NCBI GenBank assembly: GCA_013397435.1
Contig: VZRG01002593.1
Location: 29,768-93,767 of the forward strand
Reading direction: 5' to 3'
Origin: Erythrocercus mccallii
Taxonomy: Eukaryota; Chordata; Aves; Passeriformes; Dicruridae
DNA length: 64,000 nucleotides
The translations under genes were made by a program, and so were the position numbers. The notes under the pieces were generated by a model. It was given only the letters and a program-made list of their open reading frames with translations, made no database searches and was not told where the DNA came from. Each line of letters opens with the position of its first letter. Position 1 is the stretch's first letter. Below, one piece after another: positions 1 through 11,820 of this stretch.

Positions 1-3000
1 TCTTTGGCCATGACTCGCACCTGAGTCACTTTGACCCCACAGCTTCCTGCCCTCCTGCCTTTCACTGCCTGTGGTCCAGAGGGTGCTCTCTGTCCCCAGA
101 TGTTCCTACCTGCTACAGCTTCACCTCTTGACTCTCACCTTCTTTTCCAGACATCCAAACCAGTCCTCCTGTAAATACCTCCATGGCCTTGAGACCACTC
201 CACTGGGAGTGCTTCCTGGTTCCTGAAGTCCTCTTCTGGGTCTTTGTTTCTTCAAATTGTCCCTTCTAAGGAGAGGAGAAGCAGGCAAATGTCACATGGC
301 TGCTCCCCTCAAATCCAGTCTCTGGACACTATGTGGCCCCACTGGGACCCCAAGGACCATCTTGTCCCTTGTCCAAGATGGGGTCATCAGCACAGGCTTA
401 AGTAGAAGAGAAGATGCCAACAGACCCTTACACTTTGCAGCCTGGATTCAGCCCATGCCACTAAGTCAATGGCTTCGCTCAGCTGGCGTTTGACCCAGTG
501 ACTGAGCACCATGGTTAATTGGATTGCAGCCGGCCTCATTCCTAGCCCTGCTGCCTGCCCAAGTCCTGCCTGTGATCCTGGGATGCTTCAGGAAAGCTGC
601 CATCTGGGATCCACCTCTCTGCAGCATTTTCCTCTCCCTGCGGCATTAAATCCCTTGGCCACTTCCCTTTGGACGCACACTGGCCCTGCCCAGAGGGACT
701 TGCAAGCTCTACCCTAGGTGAAGAATTTGGCCACCCAGGAGCTGCTGCCATCTCCATGCCTGGCTGAAGGCAAAATCATCTGCAAATGCTGGTGCTTCTG
801 GTCTTGCCAGTAGCTGGTCTCCAGGGCCATTCTTTGCCTGTCCTGGGGTGGCTGGAGGCACCTGGGATCAGAGAACAGCCCATGGCACCTCCAAATGACA
901 CCCAGAGGGGACTGAAGCATCCCTGGGCAGCTTCTTCCAGCATCTTGATGTCTGTTTGGGAGCAAATACACCTGGGGAGGGCTGGACTGGGGTACCACAG
1001 GGCAGTGTGGACACAGACAGCATTCATGGGCACCAGGGCAGTGGCACATCACGTGGGGGACAAAAACATAGAGCTAGGGTCCCTTTGCTCTCCACACCTC
1101 ACCACCCTGTAAGGCCAGGCAGCATCAGTTCACCCAGCCCTCATGTTGGTGATCACCATTGGAGCTGCCACCCACCACCACCTCCAGCAAAGGGCTGCAG
1201 TGGGTCAAGGCTTTGTTGGTGGCCCCTGGGCTCCCAAAGCATCCATCCAATTGCTGCTGTGGGACGTGTGGGCAGCCACACTATGCCAGCTTCCCGCAGG
1301 CTTGCTCAAGACTGCAGAGGAGGGCGAGCTGAGCCCGTCCTTGCGGCCCACGCAGGTAATGAGGGCCCTGGCGGTGCCTCGTCAGCAGCGCCCTCGCTGC
1401 CCTGGCCGTGCATCCATCACCCAGCGCGGCGCACGCGGCGCTGCAGCCCAGCCGCTGGCAGGCCCAGCCCTGCCTGCTTCTCACGTGGCATTGTGGCCAG
1501 GCTGCATTTTCCACATTCTGCCCCACTCTGAGTCATCGACACCTCTGCTGCCAAAACCTGTACCTGTGCCTGGCTGTGCCAGCAGTCTGTGCTGGCTCCA
1601 GTGGCCATGCATGGCTCCATGCAAGGTGACGGGCACCTATCGCTGTGTGCTTGTTCCAGGCCTCTCTCCCCTGCCTCAGAGATGAGTTTCCCACCCTTGG
1701 CCCCAGGAGAATTGTGCAAATGATCCTACCTTGCCCTGGGGAAGCTTAGGTGCTGGAGGTCCTGTGCTCCACTTTTGTACCCTTTGCCCCAAGCATTCCA
1801 GGGAAGGGGTTTGCATCCTCTGCCACCATTCTGCAGCTCCCCAGCTCAAGGCACTGCATCACTAATGTCCTACTGCCTCCTGTCCCAGCCCACCGTGGCA
1901 TTTGACTCCTTTGAAGAGTGCATCAGTGCTGCCAGGAACTTCACCCTGCTGGCAGCCAGCCTGCCCCAGCCCCAGCCCCTGCTCAGCTCCATGTGCACTG
2001 TCGCATGTGCCCATCCAGACATGCCAGCAATGCCATCCCCTAACCCTGGGGCTGGACTGGCATTTGCAAAAGTAGCCATGACCAGGGTTCAGGCACATGG
2101 GAAGCACTTGACTAGGGGCATTGTGTGCTGGCTGTGGGGGTGGTGGGGTGGAGAGAGCAAGATGTGTGGGGCTCCCACCCACAACCCCCTGGCAGCACCT
2201 CAGGATGGCTCACTGTCAGCAAGGACTGCACGTGCCTCTCCCCTCACCTGTCTCTTCAATCCACTGTGGAGCCTGGCACAAGGATGTCTGTGCCAGGGAT
2301 TGCCAAGACCCAGCACCAGGGCGATGTGTGACCCCCAGCACGGATGTGGTTCCACCCCACCATGGGGCCCTTGGCTCACGCTGGTGCCAGTGTGTGCCGT
2401 GACTTTGCCAAGCCATGGCTGAGCCCAGGGCAGCGTGGCCACATGGGTGAAGGAGTCTGGGTGATCAGCACACCATTGCACCCCACCAGCCCCCAGTGAG
2501 ACAACCCCTGGGGGAGCAGTCAGGAGGGGAATCAGTGTTAGTGCTGGATGTACAGGAGCATGGGGATGTGCTGCAGGAGTCTGTGCGGTCTCTGGGTGTC
2601 CACAGTGGTGGGCCATGCGTCCATAGTCCCATGTGATGTGCAGGCACAGGCAAGCCCAAACTGAACCCTTGTGGCTGGGGGCCAGGGAAGGAGTGAGGGG
2701 AAGGGGGCTGGTGAGTGGGCACATGGGGGTTTGCATGTGAGGAGTGTGGGGAATGTGGGGGGATACACGGTGTGGGGTCTGGGCTCACCCAGGCACGCAT
2801 GGATATGGTGGGTGTGTATGTGATATATGGATGTGTAGGGCATGTGTAGGCATGCATATACATGTGCAGGGTGTGCATGCGTGTGAGGGGAGTACATGCA
2901 TTCCCATGGGGGCATTTGTGTGGTGCAGATGTGTGTGGGGGGGATACTGATGTATGCACAGCAAGTCCGGAAGGGTCTGGGGAGGCCCGTACAGGCCTGT

Positions 3001-3540
3001 GGGATATATGTCCAAGCATGTGCCTCACTCCTGGAGAGGACAGTGTAGACGGGGTGTAGGAGCTGTGCGTGTGGGTGGTGCGTGTGTGTACATGGCATGC
3101 ACACTGCAAGGTGCACATGATGTCAGGTGTGTGTCTGTCTACCTGTGCCACACTCAAACACATGCAAGCGTCCACAGCAGCAATTCCCAGCAGTCAGCAG
3201 TGTTCCAGGGAGCACCACTGGCTCATTTAGTGCCAGCAGCCAGCGAGCTCTCGTGCAAGCAGGTGGCTGGGGAACAGCCCTGAGCCCTTCCTGGTGCCTC
3301 TCCCCACAGCGGTGGCTCCAAGCCGTGACACAGGGGCCAGGCTGTCTCTTTCCGGCTGTTTCCCAGCCTGTCAGGCCAGTCATGTTGGGTCTTGCTGCGA
3401 TTTCCCGGATGGTTGCTTGGCACCTTCCTCTTCCCCATCCGGATGGACGAGTTCCTGGAGCACCAGGCTGGGGCAACACATCTCCTTGGCTCCTGCCCTG
3501 CCTTTCCACCTCCGTGCCCTGGCTTCAGAATCCCTCCCCG
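1..3540. other. Intergenic, no gene recognised
   Basis: Open frames here are short, overlap on both strands and show no domain, zinc finger, transmembrane pattern or convincing splice-bounded exon. The block is moderately GC-rich and depleted in CpG up to about 1300. The only clear structure is a TG-rich low-complexity tract near its right end. It could contain regulatory DNA or distal untranslated exons, which cannot be told from sequence alone. Confidence 0.6.
2700..3160. repeat. TG/CA-rich low-complexity tract
   Basis: About 450 bases are dominated by alternating TG, GTG and CATG words with few other motifs, for example runs of the type TGTGTATGTGATATATGG near 2811. This is degenerate simple sequence, not a pure microsatellite. 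The 236- and 192-residue minus-strand frames crossing it are rich in His, Thr and Pro because they translate the repeat. Confidence 0.7.
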
Positions 3541-3549
3541 GTGCCGGCC

Positions 3550-3785
3550 AGCTCCCTGCCAGGGTGCTTTGAGGGGGGTGGCGAGGCAGCGGGGCTGCGA
3601 GCGCTGGCTGCGGGCGGGCACTGAGTCACGGCAGGGCGGGAGGCGCGGGGACAAAGCTGCCGCCTCTGCCGGGCGGTCGGGGCGGCTGGACTGGCTGGGC
3701 GAGTCGGGCTCGGGCGGGCAGCGCGGGCGCCGCTCGTTCGCCGCTGTGGCTGTAGGACGTGCCGGGAGGAGGACATGGGCATGGG
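3550..3785. promoter_or_regulatory. Small CpG island
   Basis: CpG dinucleotides are dense here (GGGCGAGTCGGGCTCGGGCG-like text around 3690-3740) while both flanks are CpG-poor. This is typical of a minor promoter or enhancer CpG island. No exon belonging to it is recognised. An ATG at 3775 opens an 86-codon frame with no family resemblance, which I do not call as a gene. Confidence 0.5.
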
Positions 3786-3789
3786 CACC

Positions 3790-6700
3790 CCCCGGTGCTG
3801 CAGCCTGGGGAGAGGTGCCCAGGGTGGGCAGGAGGGCAAAGCCTGCCCGGGGCCGGAAGCCCGGCTGGAAGAGCTGAGCTGGAATGGCTCCAGTGAGCTC
3901 GGCTCTCCTTCCCACTGTGCTGGATGGTACCGGCCATATGGGGATGCTCAGCCTTGGGGAGAGGCCAGATCTCACACTGCTCATGGAAAATCCCTTCCTT
4001 GCCCGGAGCCACTAGCAGCTCTCTGCCGGGGGTAAGGATGCCGTTTTGAGCAGAGGGTGTAGCCATGGCCACAGGCAGGCTCGTGGAAGCCGCTTGCCAT
4101 GCTGAGTCCTGCTGTGCCTTGCTGTCCCTGCAGCCTGCCCGGGGTAACTCTTGCCATGCCACCACTCCTACGCTGACAGCAGGACAGCTCTCATGACTGC
4201 TCGCCCATCCCTCCTTCTGCACATGGGAAAACTGAAGTAGAGAGGGTGGCAGAAAAGACGTTGGGTTAAGCCCCAGAGAGGCTGTGGGCACTGAGCCATC
4301 AGCCCTGCCCAACCCCACACACAGTAAGAGCATCCTCTGGGGAGAGCTGGAATGTGCAGCTCAGGTACTATGGTAATGCCAGATCCATTTCAGTGTCCCC
4401 AACAGCCCTGGGCACATGCCCCCCAAGCCATACTAAGCTGTGGTTCTGTGCCCTCCTGGCAACACAGGCTCTTGGCTGGGGCAGGGGAAGTGCAGGTCTT
4501 CAAGTATTCAGACCTGTTCCATTTATTCCCACAGCCTGTGATTAGCATTGCTGCCAAGATCTGTAATTACCCACAGCTCTTCATGGCAGGAGCATGGTCC
4601 TGGTGGGACAATCCCCCTGCCGGGAGCCAGAGGGACTCCCAGACTAGAAGTCCCCTCTGGTACCCTTTGAGACCCAGGGGCTGCATCCCCGTTGGAGGGG
4701 AAAAGGGCTTCCTTCATTCCTGGTGTTTCCAGGAGCCCCATGGCTGTGGTGTCCCACCAGCCCCTGCACAGGGCACCAGGGTTAGGAGGCAAATGAAGTG
4801 GGGATCCCTGGCTCAGCCCAAGGGATGGAGGAGTGGGTCTGACCAGCCCCACTGCTGAGTCAGGGTCTCCTCCCTGGCAAGCCAGATGTAGGAGGGATAG
4901 AGCCCCTCAGTGCCCTGAGGCTGGGCCATTGAGCTCCACTCTCCATCCCTAATGAAGTCTTTCCCACCCCTGTCACAGACATCTGGTTAATGAGCCCTGT
5001 AGTTCCTGCTGGGAAGGTTCTGGGAACCTTGTCCTTCTGTGGTTGTAACCCTTCTCAACCTGGGCTCCTGCAGCCTGCCCTGTATCCTCTCCTGGCTGGC
5101 AACAGGAGGGTGAGGATGCACCAGCCATGGGGACCCAGACTTCAGGGCTATTGACAAATCTGGGTGCCTAAACAGAGCCAGGATATATCCAGCTTGTGTG
5201 GTCCCACCCAGCCCCAAAAGTACCCTGGGGGATGGCTTGGGGGAGGGCCATGTTGGAGACACCCAAAGGACCTTGTAGACCCCACTGGGCAGTAGGGTGG
5301 AGGTGTAGGGATGGGGCTGTGGTAAGGGCCAGGCTGCACCCTTGGTGCATATCTGGGGTGCAGGTCTGCCACTGCAGCCAGTGGCAGGGACCTGCTGTAG
5401 TGTAAGGAAGCCAAGTGTGTTACTCCAGAAGGGACAGCAGCATTTTCATCACTGGAGGAACCTATTCCTGAGGGTGCCAGAGCCTGGCACACCTGTGCAC
5501 AGGGCTGTACATTCCTGGCACACACATACAGGGATGTGCAGATTCCCTGAAGCAACGTGTGAGCAGCACTTGCAACCCCTCTCCTGGCTCTAGTGCCATC
5601 AGATCAGTGTTCAGAGCAAGGGTGCTGGACACTAAGACCGAAATAAACCCACCATGTTCCTGTTGTCCCCCACAATGTCCCACCAGAGCCTTCACCCCAT
5701 GAGTGATGCTTGCCTGGGGCCAGGACAGGTAGAGCAGGATCCCTGCTCTGGCCTGTCATTTTGTCTCTAATTGGATCCCCTGCTGTTCCCCTTCATCAGG
5801 ACTGAATAAGGGCTGGCTAATGATTAGCAGGGCAGGGGGCTGGCTCTGGGCACAGGAGGTTTCCTTGGGCCAGGTAATGATAGGCTTTTGTCCCCTCTGC
5901 TCCTGCTCCCAACAGAGGCAGGGGGATGAGAATGCCCCAGGCAAAGAGTGAGTACCACAGGGCTGAACTCAGCAAGTCCTGGCCGTTTCCACTCATCTGT
6001 AGTGTCCTGCTAAGGGGATGCCTCAGCTGCTGGAGCTTGACTGGGGACCCTTGAGTCCTGGCTCCAGTTCAGCTGCCCAGACCCAGTGTGTTAGCTGTGG
6101 AGACATCCCAGCACTGTCAGCACCAGGCCTGAAAATCCTGGGAAAGGCATCCAGCCATCAGGTTCTGTCTTGGGACACCACATTTCTAGTGGCCAGGGTT
6201 TGCCAAGGATGGGACAGATGCCTGAACAGCAGGCTCCAATTCAGCCCTGGGCCACAGTGCCACGGACTGCAGAGGCCAGTTGCCCCCTGCGCTGCTCACC
6301 TGTGCAGGGGCCAGCATGAGGACACATCAGGCAGCACTGTTCGGGAGACACACTGGAGGCCATGGCTGCTGGGAGGCAGGAACAGGGTCTGGTTCTTGTG
6401 TGGGCTGAGCTGGGTGTTGTACTTGGAAGAGGCCAGGACAGAACCAGGAGAAGAGTAGGACTGGCTCCCACTCCTGTGCATGCTGCGGGAGCTCTCAGGC
6501 CTTGGGGAATGGAGGAGTGGGTCCCCTCTATAACCAAGGTCACATAGCCAGTGCTTGGTCATATTTCAGCCCTGCTGGGGTCTTGCACCCTGTCAGGCTG
6601 CAAGGATGTGGGGAATCCAGGATGGACATGGTGTGCAGAGGCAGGACCCTGCAGTGGGACCCTGGTGCAGCCAGCACATGAGACAGGTGCTGTGCCTGCA

Positions 6701-7490
6701 ACCTGGCAAGCAGGTGAGTGGAGAGGCAGATAGATTGCATGCGATGGGCCGGGGATAATTCACTGCTCCTGAGGAGAGAAATCTTCCACCTGGAAAGGAA
6801 TCTACCCCCCTCCGCCCTCAGTCCAGGAGGCTTCAGGGCTTAGAGGGGCAGGGAGGGGTGTGCAGGTGGGCTGCTGCACTGTAAGCCTGAACAGGCAGGG
6901 CAGGCAGCGCCCTTCACTGGGCAGGGCACCTGCAGCACTGCCATATCTGCATGGGTCCCTCTGCCCCACAGACACGAGTCCTGACTCTCTGATGGGATGT
7001 TGGGAAGGAAGCTGGGGTTGGTTCCAGCTGCTCACCCACCCTGCAGCTGAACATGCACACCCACCACAGCCAGCACTGTCCCTATGCCGGGTGCACATGC
7101 TGGAATGAGCTGGAGGGTGCTTCCTGATCCCACCAGCTACTGGCCACCAACAGCCTGGAACCAGCAGTTCCCATTCTGGCATACAGGTGGGTGGGGGCAT
7201 GATCCTGGTGGGGTGCTTAGAGGCCCCAGCAAGGTGTGGTATATGCTGTACTTTGGAAAAAGCTTGTGCCAGGCAGTGCTGAGAGGGCTGGGAGCCAGAG
7301 CGGCTGGAGGGCTCATGGGGAGGGTATGGCCTGCGTGCCCCAGCCCATCACTGCTGTGTTAGGGAAGCTGGCTGCATGGCAGGCCCTGGCATGAAGCAGC
7401 GTCTTTGCTGAACACCTCTCATGTCTTAGCATCTCCCAGGAGAGGCAGCGTGTTCCTCTAAGGGTGTCCTGGCCTTCAGGCTGCTGACTA
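3790..7490. other. Intergenic, no gene recognised
   Basis: About 3.7 kb hold only short uninformative open frames and no repeat I can name. Some AT-richer patches, for example near 4500-4570 and 5760-5830, contain TTAGC and TAATGATTAG words of the kind bound by homeodomain proteins. They are isolated and I assign them no function. Confidence 0.5.
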
Positions 7491-7492
7491 CA

Positions 7493-7508
7493 CACAGACA
7501 CGTGTGTG

Positions 7509-7550
<42 letters not shown>

Positions 7551-7556
7551 ACATAT
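7493..7556. repeat. (GT)n microsatellite
   Basis: A pure GT run of 38 bases (19 units) spans 7511-7548. It is flanked by imperfect CA/GT text (ACACACAGACACGTGTGTGTA on the left, ACACATATG on the right). Alternating purine-pyrimidine DNA of this length can adopt Z-DNA and is usually length-polymorphic. Confidence 0.95.
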
Positions 7557-7559
7557 GTC

Positions 7560-8452
7560 TGAGCATGAGCATACTGGCTGGGTACGTGACACATCTTCAG
7601 TCAGGGCTAATTAGGCAGTGAGCTGATCAGCAAACGACCCTGAAAGCATTGGGTTTCTGGGGACAGAAAGGAGACAAATAAGGATCAGTGAAGACACGGG
7701 TTCCCCCACAGCATCCCTCTCAGCCACACCGGAGCCACAAGCAGCCTCACACCAGGGTCTCCTGGAGGAGGATTTCCCCCACATTCAGCCGGGTACATCC
7801 ATCCCTGTTGTCCTTGTCCCCAGCTCTCTACCTCACTGGGAAACAGGCTGAAGAGAACAACATGCCAGCAAGGATGCTGGAGCAGGCTGATATCATGGGC
7901 AAGGCTGGGCATCCATGGAGGTGGCTTTGGTTCCCCAGAGTGAACAGACACACCAGCGGGACACAGCGACACCCTGCTGAGCTGAGGGCACAGGTGGCTG
8001 TGCCAGGCACCCTACCTGCAGTGGGCAGGACTGCAGCAGTGTGAGCAGTCCTCTACCCAGCACTATCACACTCCTCTGCTGGTCCCCTGTCGCCTCGCCA
8101 TCCTGTCGTCCTGTCCCGCACAAACATTCCCTCACTCCCAGCCACGGTAAATATTGTTGCAGGGCAAACAGTGAATCAGCCCTCTTTGTTCGAGTGCTGC
8201 TGGCAGCCCCATCTTGTTCGACTGCTGTTTAATGACCCTCCAGTTGTGTACCCTGGAGGTACTCATTAACCTTGGGCTGCAGATGGTGAGGAGGATGGAT
8301 CTGAGCTAGTCAGGAACGGTTTGACAGTGCTGGCAACCAGCTCTGGGCAAATTCTGGTGACCTTTTACCAGGAGCGGATGTGCCAGAGGTTTCCCCTTAC
8401 ACCTCTGCAAGGTGTGGCAAACCTGCTGACAGCTCAGCATATTCATAAGCTG
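7560..8452. other. Intergenic, no gene recognised
   Basis: No coding signal is seen. The stretch 8145-8290 is AT-richer than its surroundings and carries homeodomain-type words (TTTAATGA, CATTAACC) either side of CTGTTTAATG. It may be a non-coding element, but nothing in the sequence proves it. Confidence 0.4.
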
Positions 8453-8586
8453 ATGTTCTTATCACAATCCATGAGTTCTATTTTATTTTCTTTCCTGATT
8501 CTCCTCCCCATTGCTGTTAGTGGAGGAATGGAAAGGGAAAGTGAGCAAGCAGTTGTGTGGTACTTAGCTGGGGTTAAACCTTGACA
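8453..8586 (+). mobile_element. 3' end of an endogenous retrovirus LTR
   Basis: The segment runs from TTCTTATCAC through TGATTCTCCTCCCCATT to GGCTTAG-like text and ends with GCTGGGGTTAAACC followed by TTGACA. From memory this matches the last ~130 bases of an LTR common in songbird genomes, whose copies end in GGTTAAACCA plus a short ACA terminus. The 5' part of the LTR and all internal viral sequence are missing, so it is an old truncated fragment. Orientation is plus. Family assignment is from memory, not a search. Confidence 0.6.
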
Positions 8587-10070
8587 CTACCCCACAGTGG
8601 GGCACAGTGGGGCTTGACTTGAGCAGCATCCCCTTTAGAGCATCCTTCTTCAGCTCAGTCCATGTTCCTGGCACAGCCATGGGGCACAAAGAGGATGCTA
8701 GCTCTTGTAGAGAGATGCTTCCACCTCTGTGTGCAACAGGAGGGTTTCAGAGGCCTCATGACGGGAGTTGTGCGTAGGAAGGCTGTGCAGCACAGCTTGA
8801 GCAGGTTGGTGAGGACCATGAAAGTGAACAGTGGGACATCCCGGGACATGCAGGATGCAGGACAGGGGCTGGAAATGGGTAGTCCAGGAATAGCTGGGAA
8901 AAACATGGTTGCTGAGCTCGTGGGAGCCTTCTGCCACAACTGAGAAGCTGCTCCTGCCACTCTGCCGGGTCCTCACCTCCCATTCATGTGTTCCTGGCTC
9001 TCCCATAATGCCTCGAACTTCACCCCACATTGTAGTCTGGTTCCTTCCCCCATTATGGTCCAGGCTTCACCCCTAATGGTGGCAGTGGCTCTTGACCCAC
9101 AGTGGTCCCATGGTGGTCAGTCTCCAAGGGGCAGTGCCAGCACAGCCCAGGGACACTCCATGCACCAGCTCTGGAGCTTGGCCCAGGATGCCTCAGGGTC
9201 CCCAGGGCTCCAGCACTGGTGGCACAGGCCCCTACAGTGGTGCCCACACCAGCAACAGCAGGTGCCAGGATGCCAGCTCCAGTCCTCTGTGCCCCAACAC
9301 AAACTTGTTCTCATGGAGCCAGGAAAACAGGGCTGGTGGCAGGTGACAGCAAAGGCCTGGGGCCGTCCAGCAAACTGTAGGAATCAGCATCCCTGCAGGA
9401 GCAAGTGCCTGCTGGATCTTTACTGCTGAGGGCCTGGCGGGATCAGAGCAGGGCCATGGTGTGGGGCAGGATCCTGTGACCATGTCCCTGTAGGGCTGTG
9501 CAGGACCCAGACATTCTGCTGGCAGAGGGGACAGCCTGGGGAGGACCACAGAGACTGTGCGGGGTGCCTGGCATGTTGGATCGGGGCTGCCAGGAAGGCC
9601 CTGATAAACATCTACCCTCTGTTTATTTATGACTGAGGATATTTATACCGCAAAGTCCTTTAAATTTAGCTGGGGACACACCCAGGCACCATCCAGTGCT
9701 GACGGCCGTGGGGAGCTCCTGGTGCAGTCTGAGCTGGCACAGCAGCTCAGGCAGTGGGTGCACCAGCAGCACCAGATGTGCCCTGGAACTGTCACCTCTG
9801 GGACTGACATCCACTGTGGTGTGTGAGGCACCGGAGCATGGCTGTGGGGACAGCAGCATTTCTCAGGAAGACAGGATGAGGCTGCACCCCAGAGGGACAG
9901 GGTTTCCAAAGATGATGGCACAGGCTCCGTGCCCATGCAGTCAGGACCTCAGTGCCACCAGGGCAGGTCCATATCTCCTCTGACACAAACGGACAGCTTT
10001 CTATCACTGTGCTCAGTGCCATGTGAGGCTGGTTGTTGTGTCAGAAACAATCTTGAGGCTACATCCTGAA
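8587..10070. other. Intergenic, no gene recognised
   Basis: No supported exon. An AT-rich patch at about 9600-9670 (TTTATTTATGAC, ATATTTATACC, TTTAAATTTAGC) stands out from GC-rich flanks. It could be a conserved non-coding element or an old repeat remnant. I cannot tell which. Confidence 0.45.
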
Positions 10071-10074
10071 ATTA

Positions 10075-10345
10075 CAGCCCGGAGCTCAGCCGGGTGGGCT
10101 CGGAGCAGCCCAAGGCCGTGGGGAGCGCTGTGCCACCCCGACCCAGCCGGCTGCGCCCCTGCGCTGCTGTTCCTCCGGCCACTGGTGCCGGCCCGGCGGG
10201 GCCGTGCGGAGCATCCCCCGCCGCCGCCGCGGTGTCTGCCTCCCTCTGCCGGCAGCGGGACACCCGGCGCTCCCCGCTGGCTCTCCGGCTGTCGGAGCTC
10301 CCTCAGCCCAGAGGCAGCACGGTCCCCTGCCAGCCAGACCCGCTG
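10075..10345. promoter_or_regulatory. CpG island
   Basis: About 270 bases are dense in CpG, including CCGCCGCCGCCGCGG near 10219-10233 and several CCGGC words, between CpG-poor flanks. This suggests an active or ancestral promoter or enhancer. No convincing exon or donor is seen beside it, and the open frames through it on both strands are by-products of high GC. Confidence 0.55.
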
Positions 10346-10349
10346 CCCC

Positions 10350-11440
10350 CTTCTTCCCCTTCACCCAGCTTTGGATGAAATGTAGCATCTTTCTCCCACA
10401 GTTTCCAGCTGCTCCATATGTGACTCTGTCCTCGTTGCTACAGCATTGTGTGGAGAGAAGAGGTTTGGTATTTCCCCTGCTCTGCCGTGAAGCACAGAGC
10501 AGCATCCAGGCATCCACAGACCTGGCTGCCCCTTGTCCCATGTGGACCCTCTGTGCAGTGCCATAGACACTCAGCTGAGCACCCTTTAGCACTTGCAGCT
10601 CTGTGCTGTGTGGACGTGCTACTGTGCTCATCTTACCAGACTCCTTGCTGGTCTACCCAATGCCTTTAACAAGTTAATTCCTTGCCTTGGAAAGGGACTC
10701 AATAGTTTTGGACAGGCGAGGTCGAGTTTACACGAGGCAAAGGCAACGTGCATTAGGATCCCTACCCACTCAGTATTAATTAGATCCCATCTCAAACCCT
10801 GCTAGTTCTCCAGGACAAATGTGATGCCCACCAGCCTGTGATTGTCCTTGACAGCTAAGACAGCCAGCCCCATGTCTTTCCATAAATGTGCTGCACTTCA
10901 GTCTACTCTGACACCAAGCTTTTTACCTCCAGCTTGTCCTAAAATCCCTGCCTCACAGATCAAAAGAAGTCCTAAACGATTCTGCCTCTGAGCAGTGGGA
11001 GCTTAGGGCTGGCCGGCCTGAACAGTGCCTGCACACCCATGTCTCCAGCACCTCACCCCACCTCATGGGGACCATGTACCCAGCTGGTCCCCAGGCCTGG
11101 GCCATCCTTCTCAGTCTTTTCCAGCTGTCCCCTCTGTCTCCTGTTTCCCTTACTGCTGCCAAGTCACATTAACAGCTGCAAAGCTGCACGGTAGAGCTTG
11201 CTGGGGCGAGTGTCCCTAGGACAGGCAGCTCTGCATGGCAGAGCCTGGCCTTGCCTGGAGGCTGCTTATCCCTGTCCTCAGACATTCCAGAGCTTGTTTT
11301 CAGACTTGGGAACACTCTCAGCAGGGATATCTGGATTTTATCTGCTGTGATATCCGATTTTATCTGCTCTCCCTCCCTCCAGTTTTACACGTGAAGCTCC
11401 TACAATCTCTCCACAGGGGGACGCGCCGTTGTTGTTACAG
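10350..11440. other. Intergenic, no gene recognised
   Basis: No coding signal is seen. AT-richer text at 10660-10960 (for example CAGTATTAATTAGATC near 10770) differs from the surrounding GC-rich sequence but matches no repeat I can name. Confidence 0.45.
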
Positions 11441-11820
11441 GGACGATGGGTGCTCGGCAGCACCGGCACACACCAGGCGTGGGACACAACCCAGAGGGAG
11501 ACAACCCTTGTACCTGCCATCAGCGAGGGCTGAGGGACCCACGCCGGGCTGTGGGGGACAGTGTCCCTGAGAGAGCCGCAGGAGCCGGGCAGGATCGGGG
11601 ACCCGCTGCTTGCCGGCGGCTGCAATGAGCAGCAGCTATCCGCAGAGGGAGCGCGGCTCCTTCCCGGCCCTCCTCCTTCTCCTCCTCCTTCTGCCGGCAG
11701 CCCTCCTTCAGGCCCCGGCAGCCCTGCCCGCGAGTGTGAGTGCTCAGCACCGCCAGCTGCCCGGGGTCCCCTGCACAGAACGGGGCGAGCTGCGGGACAG
11801 GAGGGGGGGGCCTCACTGAA
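11440..11820. promoter_or_regulatory. CpG-rich block
   Basis: CpG density rises sharply (GGACGCGCCG near 11420, CGGGACAGGAGGGG near 11790) relative to both sides. It surrounds the signal-peptide-like frame at 11625. It could be a promoter of an unannotated gene or a methylation-free regulatory element. Confidence 0.45.
11625..11735 (+). CDS. Candidate signal-peptide exon of an unrecognised gene
   Basis: Inside a CpG-rich block (about 11440-11820) an ATG opens a 37-codon frame starting MSSSYPQRERGSFPA. It continues with a Leu8 core and a PAALPAS end, an ideal secretory signal peptide with an n-region, a Leu-rich h-region and an Ala-rich cleavage region. It stops at GCGAGT followed by GTGAGTGC, a good splice donor in phase 0. 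I do not recognise the protein, and no partner exon was found downstream with confidence. GC-rich DNA often encodes Leu/Ala/Pro runs by chance, so this may be spurious. The ATG context (CTGCAATGA) is only moderate. Confidence 0.25.

Noticed and set aside
2465..3175. 236-codon minus-strand frame rich in His, Thr and Pro
   Set aside because: It translates the TG/CA low-complexity tract and has no homologue I recognise.
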